Shown one piece after another: positions 7,969 through 14,246 of a stretch of DNA of 64,000 nucleotides (positions within the stretch are counted from its first letter, which is position 1; each line of letters opens with the position of its first letter). Location of the stretch: IMG/VR virus record IMGVR_UViG_3300030328_001638, positions 1 through 64,000 of that record; one strand, written 5' to 3'. The DNA comes from a virus. A program made the position numbers and the translations under genes. The notes beneath the pieces were generated by a model, which saw nothing but the letters and a program-made list of their open reading frames with translations, did no database searches and was not told the origin of the DNA.

Positions 7969-8191
7969 TAGTAACAGATTCGTTTCCTAATAACATTTCA
8001 TGACCTGCGTTTCTATCGTAATAAATTACATCGCTGGTATTTATAACCTCCACAGAAGATCCAGGAGTTATAACCTCTCCTTTTCTATATCTAAAACTAC
8101 TCACATCTTCAGCTGAAAGTAATATTCCTGATTCTGTTTTTAATTCTTCTTCTATAGGTTTAACAACTATAAACTTTCCGATTGCTTTCAT
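7934..8191 (-). CDS. groES: GroES-type co-chaperonin
   Basis: An 85-aa Cpn10-like protein, shorter than bacterial GroES (about 97 aa). The N-terminal beta strand (KAIGKFIVVKPIEEE) is followed by the mobile-loop region with a GILL tripeptide (the GroEL-contact IVL motif in bacteria), then RKGEVITPG and the GHEMLLGNESVTIIQERDVV strand that forms the barrel. The dome loop looks shortened. It lies 9 bases downstream of groEL, so the order is groEL-groES, the reverse of the usual bacterial operon. It would cap the phage GroEL or the host GroEL for folding of virion proteins. Confidence 0.88.
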   Translation of the reverse strand: MKAIGKFIVVKPIEEELKTESGILLSAEDVSSFRYRKGEVITPGSSVEVINTSDVIYYDRNAGHEMLLGNESVTIIQERDVVVVL

Positions 8192-8200
8192 TTTATTTTT

Positions 8201-9826
8201 TTATTTAGCTCTTTGATGAGTAACAATAGCGTTTGTACTTAAGATAGTAGTAGCTACACTTATAGCATTGCTTAATGCATGTTTAGTTACTTTAAGTGGA
8301 TCAATAACTCCTAACTTAAACATATTCCCATACTTTTCATTTTTTACATCATACCCTAAAAATTCTTCTTCTTCTAATATTTTTACAGGAATATTGCTTT
8401 CCTTAAGTATGTCTTTATAATCTAACCCTGCGTTATTTAAGATTTGGACAAGGGGGGCTTTCAGAGCTTCCATCAATATATGTTTCGCTGCTTTGTCATT
8501 TTTATTATTCTTGTTTCCGCAGTCACAGTCCTGTAATGAGGTAGAGGCATTCCATAAAGCGTATCCTCCTCCAGCGATAATACCTTCTTCAAGTGCTGAC
8601 TTGACAGCACATACCGAGTCATCGACTCGGTCAAATTTTTCTTTTTGCTCTACATCACTATTACCTCCTACATATATACATCCTATTCCTCCTGATAGAC
8701 TTGCTATTCTTTCATTTAAGAATGTTTTTTGATTTACATCTGTAGTTGTTTGTTGTTGAACCTTAAGTTCTGCTATACGATTATCTATTTCTTCAGTACG
8801 AATATTCTCTTTTAATATAACTGTAGATTGTTGGCCTACTATTATTTTGTTTGCATGTCCTAAATCATTAGGAGTAATTAAACTTAAGTCGTCTCCTGTC
8901 TTTTCAGAATAGTATTTAGCTCCTACTGCTAAAGCAATATCTTGCATTAACTCATGTTGTTTGTATCCAAACTGCGGAGGTTGTATATTACAAAACTTTA
9001 AACCATTACGAACTACATTAGCTGCAAGGGTATTTATTACATTGGTAGTACACGTTCCTATTATTAATAATTTTTGATTATTATTAATGACGGGTTTTAG
9101 TACATTTTCAATTTGAAGTATATTGCTTATTTCACTATCACAAACTAAAACCTTAACATCATCTAATATACACTCATCTTTTCTTTGGTCATTAATAAAT
9201 AAATTAGAAGTGTATCCTCTATTTATTTTAATTCCGTTTGTTATCTCAGAATAAGTTTCTGATGTCATAGATTTCTCTACCGTTACTACTCCGTCTTTTC
9301 CTACCTTGTTATATGCCTGGGCAATAATCTTTCCTAACTCTTTATCATTGTTAGCCGAAACAGAAGCTACATCTAAAAGTTTCTTTTTATTTACTTTCTG
9401 TGATCCTTCTTTTAAATACTTAAATACTCTTTCTTTGTTTTCATTAACAAACCTAATGACCTCAGTAATATTGTGGGTATCATTTATAATCTCTTGACCT
9501 GCTTTAATAATTGCTTCAGTCAATACAATAGCTGTAGTTGTTCCATCACCCGCTGAGTTAGCAGTTCTATTAGCTGCATCCTTCATCATCTGTATTGCAA
9601 GATTAGATACAGGGTCGTCTAACTCAATCGACCTCGCTACCGTCACTCCGTCTTTGGTAACTGTAATATTATTAGTATGTTCTGGGGATTCTATTAAAAC
9701 TGTATTACCCTCTGGGCCGAGTGTACTTTTTACAGCTTTAGATATTATGGAAATTCCTTCAATTAGTTTTTGTCTTCCTTCATCATCAAAGCAGACATCT
9801 TTTGGTATATAGCCTGAAACGCTCAT
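8201..9826 (-). CDS. groEL: GroEL-type chaperonin (Cpn60)
   Basis: A 541-aa full-length group I chaperonin. Motifs are in the canonical order: TLGPEGN (about 35-41), TKDGVTVA (57-64, with Asp60 matching the ATPase Asp52), GDGTTTA (93-99, with Asp94 matching Asp87), RVDD then EEGIIAGGG, and a C-terminal GVIDPLKVTKHAL. The C-terminus lacks the GGM-rich tail and ends THQRAK. The lid region carries an extra Asn/Lys/Asp-rich Cys-containing insert (QDCDCGNKNNKND). It forms an operon with groES. Its upstream region has a TATATTTG box and iteron-like repeats. It is probably used to fold capsid, terminase or other virion proteins. Confidence 0.97.
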   Translation of the reverse strand: MSVSGYIPKDVCFDDEGRQKLIEGISIISKAVKSTLGPEGNTVLIESPEHTNNITVTKDGVTVARSIELDDPVSNLAIQMMKDAANRTANSAGDGTTTAIVLTEAIIKAGQEIINDTHNITEVIRFVNENKERVFKYLKEGSQKVNKKKLLDVASVSANNDKELGKIIAQAYNKVGKDGVVTVEKSMTSETYSEITNGIKINRGYTSNLFINDQRKDECILDDVKVLVCDSEISNILQIENVLKPVINNNQKLLIIGTCTTNVINTLAANVVRNGLKFCNIQPPQFGYKQHELMQDIALAVGAKYYSEKTGDDLSLITPNDLGHANKIIVGQQSTVILKENIRTEEIDNRIAELKVQQQTTTDVNQKTFLNERIASLSGGIGCIYVGGNSDVEQKEKFDRVDDSVCAVKSALEEGIIAGGGYALWNASTSLQDCDCGNKNNKNDKAAKHILMEALKAPLVQILNNAGLDYKDILKESNIPVKILEEEEFLGYDVKNEKYGNMFKLGVIDPLKVTKHALSNAISVATTILSTNAIVTHQRAK

Positions 9827-9851
9827 AGTAAATTACATTTAATTTTATTAG

Positions 9852-9859
9852 CAAATATA
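9852..9859 (-). promoter_or_regulatory. Likely groEL-groES promoter (-7 box)
   Basis: The plus strand CAAATATA reads TATATTTG on the minus strand, 26 bases upstream of the groEL ATG. Just beyond it, at 9883-9900, lies an inverted pair of the 11-bp repeat described separately, so a repeat-binding protein could act here as an operator. No clear TTTG -33 box is seen. Confidence 0.5.
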
Positions 9860-9882
9860 ATAAAATAATAATTATCTAAAAA

Positions 9883-10076
9883 GTGTTGAGTGTCGATTTT
9901 TATTAACTATTTACAACTATAGGTGTTTTATATTATTTTTATTTTTTACTATTTATATAATTATAGTATAAAATCTACACTAATTTATAAATAAAGATAT
10001 AAAGATATAATAATCAATAACTTAAGAAAAAAAAAATCTACACAAAATCAACACTAATTTATTAATAATCGAACAC
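9883..10076. repeat. Iteron-like 11-bp repeats upstream of groEL
   Basis: The non-coding stretch 9827-10144 is strongly AT-rich and contains several copies of a repeat of the form AAAATC(A/T/G)ACAC. Plus-strand copies are at 9970-9980, 10033-10043 and 10044-10054 (the last two in tandem), with a degenerate AATCGAACAC at 10067-10076. Minus-strand copies lie within 9883-9900 (GTGTTGA and GTGTCGATTTT). Copies at 9970 and 10044 are both followed by TAATTTAT. The same 11-mer occurs in front of the primase-helicase gene. This is consistent with initiator-protein iterons or shared operators. No gene is seen in this gap. Confidence 0.6.
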
Positions 10077-10144
10077 TAACTACAAAAAAAAATAGGATTC
10101 TATAAAAGAACCCTACTTTTCAAAACAAAACAAAAGGAAAATTT

Positions 10145-10357
10145 TTAGTACTCGTATATATCACGATCGCCTTCCATGCGCATTTTAGCTCTTTCAATAC
10201 CGTCTGCGATACAGTCTATCTTATATTGTTTTTTCATTTGTTTTCTATACATAGATGCTTGTTCAATTCCAGAAATTCCATCAGGTCTTGAGTTAATCAG
10301 CCTTCCGTCTTTCATATAAAGACCTTCTACGTAGTCGGATATTTTATTTTCTGCCAT
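10145..10357 (-). CDS. Small hydrophilic protein, unknown function
   Basis: A 70-aa, charged, probably helical protein containing YVEGLYMKDGRLINSRPDGI and ending GDRDIYEY. It is isolated between the iteron region and the control region, with a TATCTTTA promoter-like box 14 bases upstream. An early-turned-on regulator or accessory is possible. No domain is recognised. Confidence 0.6.
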   Translation of the reverse strand: MAENKISDYVEGLYMKDGRLINSRPDGISGIEQASMYRKQMKKQYKIDCIADGIERAKMRMEGDRDIYEY

Positions 10358-10371
10358 AGCTTATTTTTTTG

Positions 10372-10379
10372 TAAAGATA
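10372..10379 (-). promoter_or_regulatory. -7-like promoter box for the 70-aa gene
   Basis: The minus strand reads TATCTTTA, one base off the TAnnTTTG consensus, and lies 14 bases upstream of the ATG at 10357. Its spacing matches the other minus-strand boxes in this window. No -33 box is evident. Confidence 0.35.
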
Positions 10380-10530
10380 ATAAAAATTTTTCAGATACTC
10401 AGAGGTATAGGGTTATTATATAATATACGAGTGGCCCTCCCCCAAAAGAAAGTCATATTTTTTATCAGATTGAATAGGATTCCTTTCGGTTTCTCCAAAC
10501 TTTTTACCTTTTTTTCTCAGGAAGGGATGA

Positions 10531-10577
10531 GTCCTGCTCTCCTCTCTCTGTCCTGCTCTCTCTCCTGCTCTTGCTCT
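10531..10577. repeat. CT-rich imperfect repeat (TCCTGCTCTC units)
   Basis: Within the 10358-10919 gap, a pyrimidine-rich tract repeats TCCTGCTCT/CTCTCTC units three to four times on the plus strand. This composition is unlike the AT-rich surroundings. The only ORF crossing it, about 80 codons on the plus strand, has low-complexity content (SLSCSLSCSCS) and is judged not a gene. It could be a protein-binding or unwinding element of the control region. Confidence 0.4.
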
Positions 10578-10598
10578 CTTGATTGCATAGGTATAACT

Positions 10599-10683
10599 AC
10601 CTTCCCTTACCCCATACCCCTTACCCCTACCTACCTTCCCTTAAAAGAAAGCAAGTTAATGAGGGATGCTTAACCTTCCCTTA
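10599..10683. repeat. Three direct repeats ACCTTCCCTTA upstream of early promoter
   Basis: The 11-mer ACCTTCCCTTA occurs exactly at 10599-10609, 10633-10643 and 10673-10683, with further related CCCTTACCCC/ACCCCTTACC text between the first two. The copies are on the same strand, spaced 34 and 40 bases, and lie 150-240 bases upstream of the putative early promoter at 10839. Regularly spaced direct repeats ahead of an operon suggest operator or activator sites. The 10358-10919 gap otherwise holds no gene I can support. Confidence 0.5.
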
Positions 10684-10838
10684 ATCACACAACGACACAC
10701 AAAAAGAATAAACAATTTCCAGTGTATATTATATCAAGAAAATAATACCTAAAATACTGATCCTGAATGCGTTGCAGAGGTTACAGCTCGGAAAAATATA
10801 TGTGTGATAATATAGCATTGAAATTAGTGCGTAAAATG

Positions 10839-10870
10839 TTTGGTTATGTACATACAATTGCGTACTTTTA
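10839..10870 (+). promoter_or_regulatory. Probable early-operon promoter
   Basis: TTTG at 10839-10842 is followed after exactly 20 bases by TACTTTTA at 10863-10870. This fits the Bacteroidota TTTG-N(17-23)-TAnnTTTG consensus with one mismatch in the last base. Predicted transcription start is around 10876-10880, giving a leader of about 40 A-rich bases before the ATG at 10920. It is the only well-spaced two-box promoter I found ahead of the plus-strand operon. Confidence 0.55.
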
Positions 10871-10919
10871 CATCAGTTATGCACGAAGTATAACAGAAAT
10901 ATTAACAAAACAAACAAAA

Positions 10920-11135
10920 ATGACAACAAACGAAGTATCATTACAAAGCAAACTTGCAGAAGGAATGCCCTTCATCAAGCAATCTAATTCAGAAGGATTA
11001 GTGAAACAAACAAACGAGTTAATCGTAATAGATAATTACTCAAATATACCAACAATCAAATGTCCACCTGAAGTTCAGGTAGCATTACGATTTGTAGGTT
11101 TCAAAGGAATAACAGATTATATATTTAACTATTAA
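10920..11135 (+). CDS. First early-operon protein, unknown function
   Basis: A 71-aa protein starting MTTNEVSLQSKLAEG and ending GFKGITDYIFNY. A longer in-frame start at 10767 is possible, but it would place the promoter inside the gene and adds a Cys/Lys/Tyr-rich stretch unlike the rest. The 10920 ATG follows an A-rich ACAAAACAAACAAAA leader like those of the other genes here. No family is recognised. It is followed 11 bases later by the next gene. Confidence 0.55.
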   Translation: MTTNEVSLQSKLAEGMPFIKQSNSEGLVKQTNELIVIDNYSNIPTIKCPPEVQVALRFVGFKGITDYIFNY

Positions 11136-11146
11136 AAACAACAATT

Positions 11147-11647
11147 ATGAATACTAAAATGAACACTTTAATGACAAAAATTACGAATGGCGATATGGCA
11201 AGATTATCAATCATATTGCACAGACATATCGTTGTGAATAATCCTCAAGATTGTACAGAGGGATTAGAAGAATTAAATTCTAAACTAAAACAGATGGTTG
11301 AGAGCAATACTCATTCTCACTACTCCCTTGATATTCAAGGTTGTTCTGATGCACACAAGTTGCACGAGGGACAAACCATATCATTGGGTTTAGGAGTGAA
11401 TAGATTAGAGGAGTTAGAGAAGGAATTTGAAGAATGGATGAATGAGAATGTTTATCAGAATGTGGATGGTAGTTTCTCAACACAAGATGCACAATGGAGA
11501 AATAGAATCCAAACAAAGAATGAGTTGAAAAAATACTTTCTACGAGAGTTTAGAGAGTTGGAAGAGATAAGCGATAGAGAGAAAAATTACAATCCTAATG
11601 AAAACTATATAAGGGGAGGATTTAATCCATTTAAAACTAAATTATAA
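11147..11647 (+). CDS. Early protein, unknown function
   Basis: A 166-aa acidic, mostly helical protein. It begins MNTKMNTLMTKITNGDMARL, has a His/Ser segment (VESNTHSHYSLDIQG) and a charged helical second half (NRLEELEKEFEEWMNENVYQ). Its stop codon TAA (11645-11647) forms the 5' strand of stem I of the hammerhead ribozyme that follows. Translation through the stop would therefore disturb that fold. No conserved domain is recognised. Confidence 0.65.
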   Translation: MNTKMNTLMTKITNGDMARLSIILHRHIVVNNPQDCTEGLEELNSKLKQMVESNTHSHYSLDIQGCSDAHKLHEGQTISLGLGVNRLEELEKEFEEWMNENVYQNVDGSFSTQDAQWRNRIQTKNELKKYFLREFRELEEISDREKNYNPNENYIRGGFNPFKTKL

Positions 11648-11704
11648 CTGATGAGGATTCAAAATCCGAAACAAGATGATTGTGAAATTCTCTTGTATTA
11701 TAAT
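11641..11704 (+). ncRNA. Hammerhead ribozyme, type I (HHR1)
   Basis: All elements of the family consensus are visible. The core CTGATGA is at 11648-11654. Stem II GGAT/ATCC (11655-11658 with 11664-11667) has a 5-nt loop and the required G10.1-C11.1 pair, followed by GAAA (11668-11671). Stem III ACAAGA/TCTTGT (11671-11676 with 11691-11696) closes a 14-nt loop. The cleavage-site base is A11697 (GUA triplet). Stem I is 7 bp, ATTATAA (11641-11647) with TTATAAT (11698-11704), and open-ended, hence type I. Cleavage is predicted after 11697, 25 bases before the ATG at 11723, separating the upstream message from the downstream one. Sequence-based only; activity is not tested. Confidence 0.9.
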
Positions 11705-11722
11705 AAAAATAAAACAATAATT

Positions 11723-11941
11723 ATGAAAACCGAACACTTAACTTATGAATGGGAAATCTCTCCTAACAATATTGTAGAGATTGACTATACCTACTCTCAA
11801 GAGAGTGGAGACTATCTACAACCACCTTACGAAGAAATTGAGATAGACAGAATGACTTTAAATGGAGATGATGTAACAGATAGATTACACGATACATTTG
11901 AGTATGAAATTATAGAAGAAATTACTAACCAAACACTTTAA
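11723..11941 (+). CDS. Small acidic protein downstream of HHR1
   Basis: A 72-aa protein from the ATG at 11723 (MKTEHLTYEWEISPNNIVEI). An earlier in-frame ATG at 11651 lies inside the ribozyme core and would encode a basic extension unlike the rest, so the 11723 start, preceded by AAAACAATAATT, is preferred. The protein is rich in Glu/Asp/Tyr, with no recognised domain. It is followed 3 bases later by the 155-aa gene. Confidence 0.65.
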   Translation: MKTEHLTYEWEISPNNIVEIDYTYSQESGDYLQPPYEEIEIDRMTLNGDDVTDRLHDTFEYEIIEEITNQTL

Positions 11942-11944
11942 ATT

Positions 11945-12412
11945 ATGACAAAACAAGAATTTTTAAACAGGGCGAAAGCTATTAATGTAAAAGAATCACG
12001 AGGACACGATGCACCTTCTTATGAATGGGACATCAAATTTGACAATGTCAAAGTATGCAATTGTTGGGATGATTCTTATGGTGGAGAATTAGAAATAAAT
12101 AATTATAGCCATCATTCTATTGAGAAGATTTATTCAACAATAGACAAAGACTCTTTATGGGATGAAAAATACCAATGGACTACTACACTTGAGTTATTAA
12201 TGTCTGAGTTGCTTGATAACCATTACCGAGACAAAGATGCTAAAAAAGGAGTAGTGTTCACTAATGGGAAAATTAGAGGATACAAACACACCATCCCAAC
12301 ATTAATAAAAAGAGGAGAAGGTTTCTTGATTCAGGACATTATTGATTCTGTCAAGGATAAATCTACCATTGTAAATCACGAATATTTAACTAACCTAAAA
12401 TTTAAAATATGA
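11945..12412 (+). CDS. Early protein, unknown function
   Basis: A 155-aa soluble mixed-charge protein. Visible features are VKVCNCWDDSYGGELEINNY (one C-x-C), an aromatic/acidic centre, and a Lys-rich C-terminal half with KRGEGFLIQDIIDSVKDKST. It overlaps the next gene by 4 bases (ATGA-type), so they are probably translationally coupled. No catalytic motif is identified. Confidence 0.65.
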   Translation: MTKQEFLNRAKAINVKESRGHDAPSYEWDIKFDNVKVCNCWDDSYGGELEINNYSHHSIEKIYSTIDKDSLWDEKYQWTTTLELLMSELLDNHYRDKDAKKGVVFTNGKIRGYKHTIPTLIKRGEGFLIQDIIDSVKDKSTIVNHEYLTNLKFKI

Positions 12413-12642
12413 ATCCATTTAAAATAACACCGAGTAAAATCTCAGATTCAGTACAGAAGAATATCTCAATTCAATTGGAGTTTGCTATCAATCAAATTGC
12501 AAGTGATTTGGATATAAATACTTTTGATGAGATTGATTTAGCATTGACTATTGTAAATGACATTGATGCCTTGAAAAAAACTATTGTTCACGAGATTATG
12601 AAGCAATGTCATCAAGAGTATAATAGGAGAAAAGGATTCTAA
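12409..12642 (+). CDS. Small helical protein, unknown function
   Basis: A 77-aa protein, MNPFKITPSKISDSVQKNIS then an acidic stretch (DLDINTFDEIDLALTIVNDI) and a basic end (HQEYNRRKGF). Predicted all-helical and soluble. It is translationally coupled to the gene upstream. It is followed by a 92-bp gap holding the conserved hairpin element at 12656-12705. Confidence 0.6.
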   Translation: MNPFKITPSKISDSVQKNISIQLEFAINQIASDLDINTFDEIDLALTIVNDIDALKKTIVHEIMKQCHQEYNRRKGF

Positions 12643-12655
12643 CAATCCCTTACTC

Positions 12656-12705
12656 AACACCTTGCCTTGCATAGAGATATGCGAGGTTTTGGTGGTAGTA
12701 GGCAA
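12656..12705 (+). ncRNA. Conserved GNRA-hairpin RNA element, copy A
   Basis: The stem CCTTGCATA (12665-12673) pairs with TATGCGAGG (12678-12686) around a GAGA tetraloop, directly followed by TTTTGGTGGTAG (12687-12698). An outer pairing TTGCC (12662-12666) with GGCAA (12701-12705) is possible. Copy B at 16093-16133 has a different stem sequence but the same stem length, a GNRA loop and an identical 3' tail GGTTTTGGTGGTAG, so the stem covaries. The element ends about 30 bases before the methyltransferase ATG at 12735. Identity unknown: leader element, protein-binding site or uncharacterised ribozyme. Confidence 0.6.
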
Positions 12706-12734
12706 TAGTGCCTTAACAATTAAATAACAAAACA

Positions 12735-13433
12735 ATGAAACTATTAGAATTATTTAGTGGCTCTCGTTCAATCGGCAAAGTAGCTGAAGCAAGAGGACAC
12801 GAGGTATTCTCGGTTGATAATGTAGCTTATCCAAAAACTAATTGGGTAGGAGACATTTTAGATTGGGACTACCGATTAAATGAAATGGAAGTAGGAGAAT
12901 TAGATGAATTCTACATTCCTGATGTCATATGGGCATCTCCACCTTGCACCGACTTTTCGGTGGCTTGTATTGGTCGTAAATGGGTCAAAGGACACGAATT
13001 TATGCCGAAGGACAATCAGCTTTTAGGAATCAAGATCTTGGAAAAAACTTTAGAAATTATAAAATTTTACCTTGAGAAGAATCCTGAATTAATTTGGTAC
13101 ATAGAAAATCCAAGAGGTAAAATGCGTAAAGCACCTCATTTCCAACATATTTATCATAAAAGAGAAACCATTACATATTGTCAATATGGGGACTCCAGAA
13201 TGAAACCTACTGATATCTGGACCAATGATATTGGATGGAAACCAAAACCTATGTGTAAAAATGGGGACACTTGTCATACTCCTGCACCGAGAGGTTCACA
13301 GACAGGTACACAAGGACTTAAAGGTAATCACGAACGAAGCAAGATACCATCTGACTTATGTCAGGAGATTATAGAATCAGCAGAGTTTGAGGTTAACTTT
13401 AAGGAAAACATATTACTAACAAAAACTAAATAA
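12735..13433 (+). CDS. C5-cytosine-methyltransferase-like protein
   Basis: A 232-aa protein with a shortened DNA (cytosine-5) methyltransferase core. Motif I is ELFSGSRSIG (5-14), motif IV has the catalytic Cys in SPPCTDFS (Cys71), and motif VI is seen as IENPRG. The usual target-recognition domain between motifs VIII and IX is very small. It has a Cys/His segment (KNGDTCHTPAPRGSQTG). Such proteins methylate phage DNA to evade restriction. The gene is preceded by RNA element A and followed 2 bases after its stop by the next ATG. A second methyltransferase-like gene lies at 24230-24853. Confidence 0.75.
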   Translation: MKLLELFSGSRSIGKVAEARGHEVFSVDNVAYPKTNWVGDILDWDYRLNEMEVGELDEFYIPDVIWASPPCTDFSVACIGRKWVKGHEFMPKDNQLLGIKILEKTLEIIKFYLEKNPELIWYIENPRGKMRKAPHFQHIYHKRETITYCQYGDSRMKPTDIWTNDIGWKPKPMCKNGDTCHTPAPRGSQTGTQGLKGNHERSKIPSDLCQEIIESAEFEVNFKENILLTKTK

Positions 13434-13642
13434 CTATGAAAAAACCGAAATTTAGGTTGTGGTGGTTTACAGATTGCAATAAAAAAGATGAGAGATTGCA
13501 TTCTAAAGACTTTAAAACTTTAATAGAAGCTAAACAATTTATCAAAGACAATCAAGATTGTGTGTTTGGTAAATCTATAAGAGATGTTGTAAATAAATCT
13601 TTTATCAAACCATCATTACTAACTAAAACTAAATAACTATGA
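13412..13642 (+). repeat. Repeated gene-junction sequences flanking the 66-aa gene
   Basis: The junctions at 13412-13440 and 13616-13642 share the pattern ATTACTAAC(A/T)AAAACTAAATAACTATGAA, differing in one base. Each copy covers the last codons of one gene (both proteins end LTKTK), the stop, the leader and the ATG of the next. Shorter versions (AACTAAAACTAAATAATTATG) occur before the ATGs at 14032 and 14247. The 66-aa gene is thus bounded by nearly perfect direct repeats, which could allow cassette gain or loss by recombination. Confidence 0.6.
13436..13636 (+). CDS. Small basic protein between junction repeats
   Basis: A 66-aa protein, MKKPKFRLWWFTDCNKKDER then a mixed Lys/Asp region (LIEAKQFIKDNQDCVFGKSI) and end SLLTKTK. 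It is probably a small soluble alpha/beta fold. Its last residues and leader are duplicated from the preceding gene's end, so it looks like an inserted cassette. No function can be assigned. Confidence 0.55.
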   Translation: MKKPKFRLWWFTDCNKKDERLHSKDFKTLIEAKQFIKDNQDCVFGKSIRDVVNKSFIKPSLLTKTK

Positions 13643-14019
13643 AGAATACAATAAAAGATGTTCAACAAGCTGAATGCAATTTAGAGCCATTACATTGTCT
13701 CAATTGTGATAGTACAGAAGTTACATATCATCAATATATAGGAGATGCATATTGTTCTGATTGTGGAGAGTGGCAAGAGGACATAAGCGATAGAGAGAGA
13801 TTAAGAAAAGAAAACTTAATTGAAGCTATTGTAAGTTTAAATGATGAGGATAGCGTACATTTTTGCAATAAATGGGATTTAGCTCATTATGGCGAAGAAG
13901 TTAGTGCGACAGACCATTTATATAACTATGCAACAAATGTTGTAGAGGGAGAGTGCAAAACTCTTGAAGATATAAAGGAAATGGAAAACTATTTAAAGAA
14001 ATATAAATCACTTAACTAA
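13639..14019 (+). CDS. Zinc-ribbon protein
   Basis: A 126-aa protein with a clear zinc-ribbon knuckle pair: HCLNCDSTEV (C-x2-C) and AYCSDCGEW (C-x2-C), about residues 19-45, as in small Zn-ribbon regulators and transcription factors. The rest is acidic and helical (ETSxxNDEDSVHFCNKWDLA type). It might act as a small transcription or replication accessory. It is followed 12 bases later by a 39-aa membrane protein. Confidence 0.7.
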   Translation: MKNTIKDVQQAECNLEPLHCLNCDSTEVTYHQYIGDAYCSDCGEWQEDISDRERLRKENLIEAIVSLNDEDSVHFCNKWDLAHYGEEVSATDHLYNYATNVVEGECKTLEDIKEMENYLKKYKSLN

Positions 14020-14031
14020 AACTAAATAATT

Positions 14032-14151
14032 ATGAAAATCAGAGAATTCATACAACATATTATCAACAATCCTTTTCAGGTATTTGCTGAAGTATGTTTT
14101 TTAATCATATTGTTTTTATGCTTACTATGTGTATTGCATATATTTCAATAG
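14032..14151 (+). CDS. Small single-TM protein (39 aa)
   Basis: The frame reads MKIREFIQHIINNPFQVFAE, then a hydrophobic helix (VCFLIILFLCLLCVL type) and ends HIFQ. It has the AACTAAATAATT leader of its neighbours. A short membrane protein of unknown role is likely, for example an early inner-membrane factor. It is followed by a perfect hairpin at 14158-14172 and the second hammerhead. Confidence 0.6.
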   Translation: MKIREFIQHIINNPFQVFAEVCFLIILFLCLLCVLHIFQ

Positions 14152-14157
14152 TGGAGT

Positions 14158-14172
14158 GGGGACTTTGTCCCC
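14158..14172 (+). other. Perfect hairpin directly upstream of HHR2
   Basis: GGGGAC (14158-14163) pairs with GTCCCC (14167-14172) around a TTT loop. It abuts the 5' strand of stem III of HHR2 (14173-14177), so it could stack coaxially on the ribozyme. After cleavage it would sit at the 3' end of the upstream message and could protect it from exonucleases. There is no U-tract, so it is not an intrinsic terminator. Confidence 0.6.
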
Positions 14173-14221
14173 TCTGTCGTAAGGTGTGTGCCTTGCCTGA
14201 TGAAGCGAAAGCAGAAACAGA
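14173..14221 (+). ncRNA. Hammerhead ribozyme, type III (HHR2)
   Basis: Order along the RNA: stem III 3' strand TCTGT (14173-14177); cleavage base C14178 (GUC triplet); stem I hairpin GTAAGG/CCTTGC (14179-14184 with 14191-14196, one G-U pair, loop TGTGTG); core CTGATGA (14197-14203); a short stem II GC/GC with GAAA loop (14205-14212); GAAA (14214-14217); stem III 5' strand ACAGA (14217-14221). Stem III pairs exactly and is open-ended, hence type III. The weak point is A14204/A14213, where most natural hammerheads have a G-C pair, so it may cleave slowly. Predicted cleavage is after 14178, about 68 bases before the ATG at 14247. Confidence 0.78.
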
Positions 14222-14246
14222 AATAAAAACTTAAAACTAAATAATT

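Noticed and set aside
10431-10673. An 80-codon plus-strand ORF in the control region
   Set aside because: Its content is low-complexity Ser/Cys/Leu caused by CT-rich repeats, and it lies across putative operator repeats.
13089-13277. Minus-strand ORF opposite the methyltransferase-like gene
   Set aside because: Shadow frame without its own leader or promoter.
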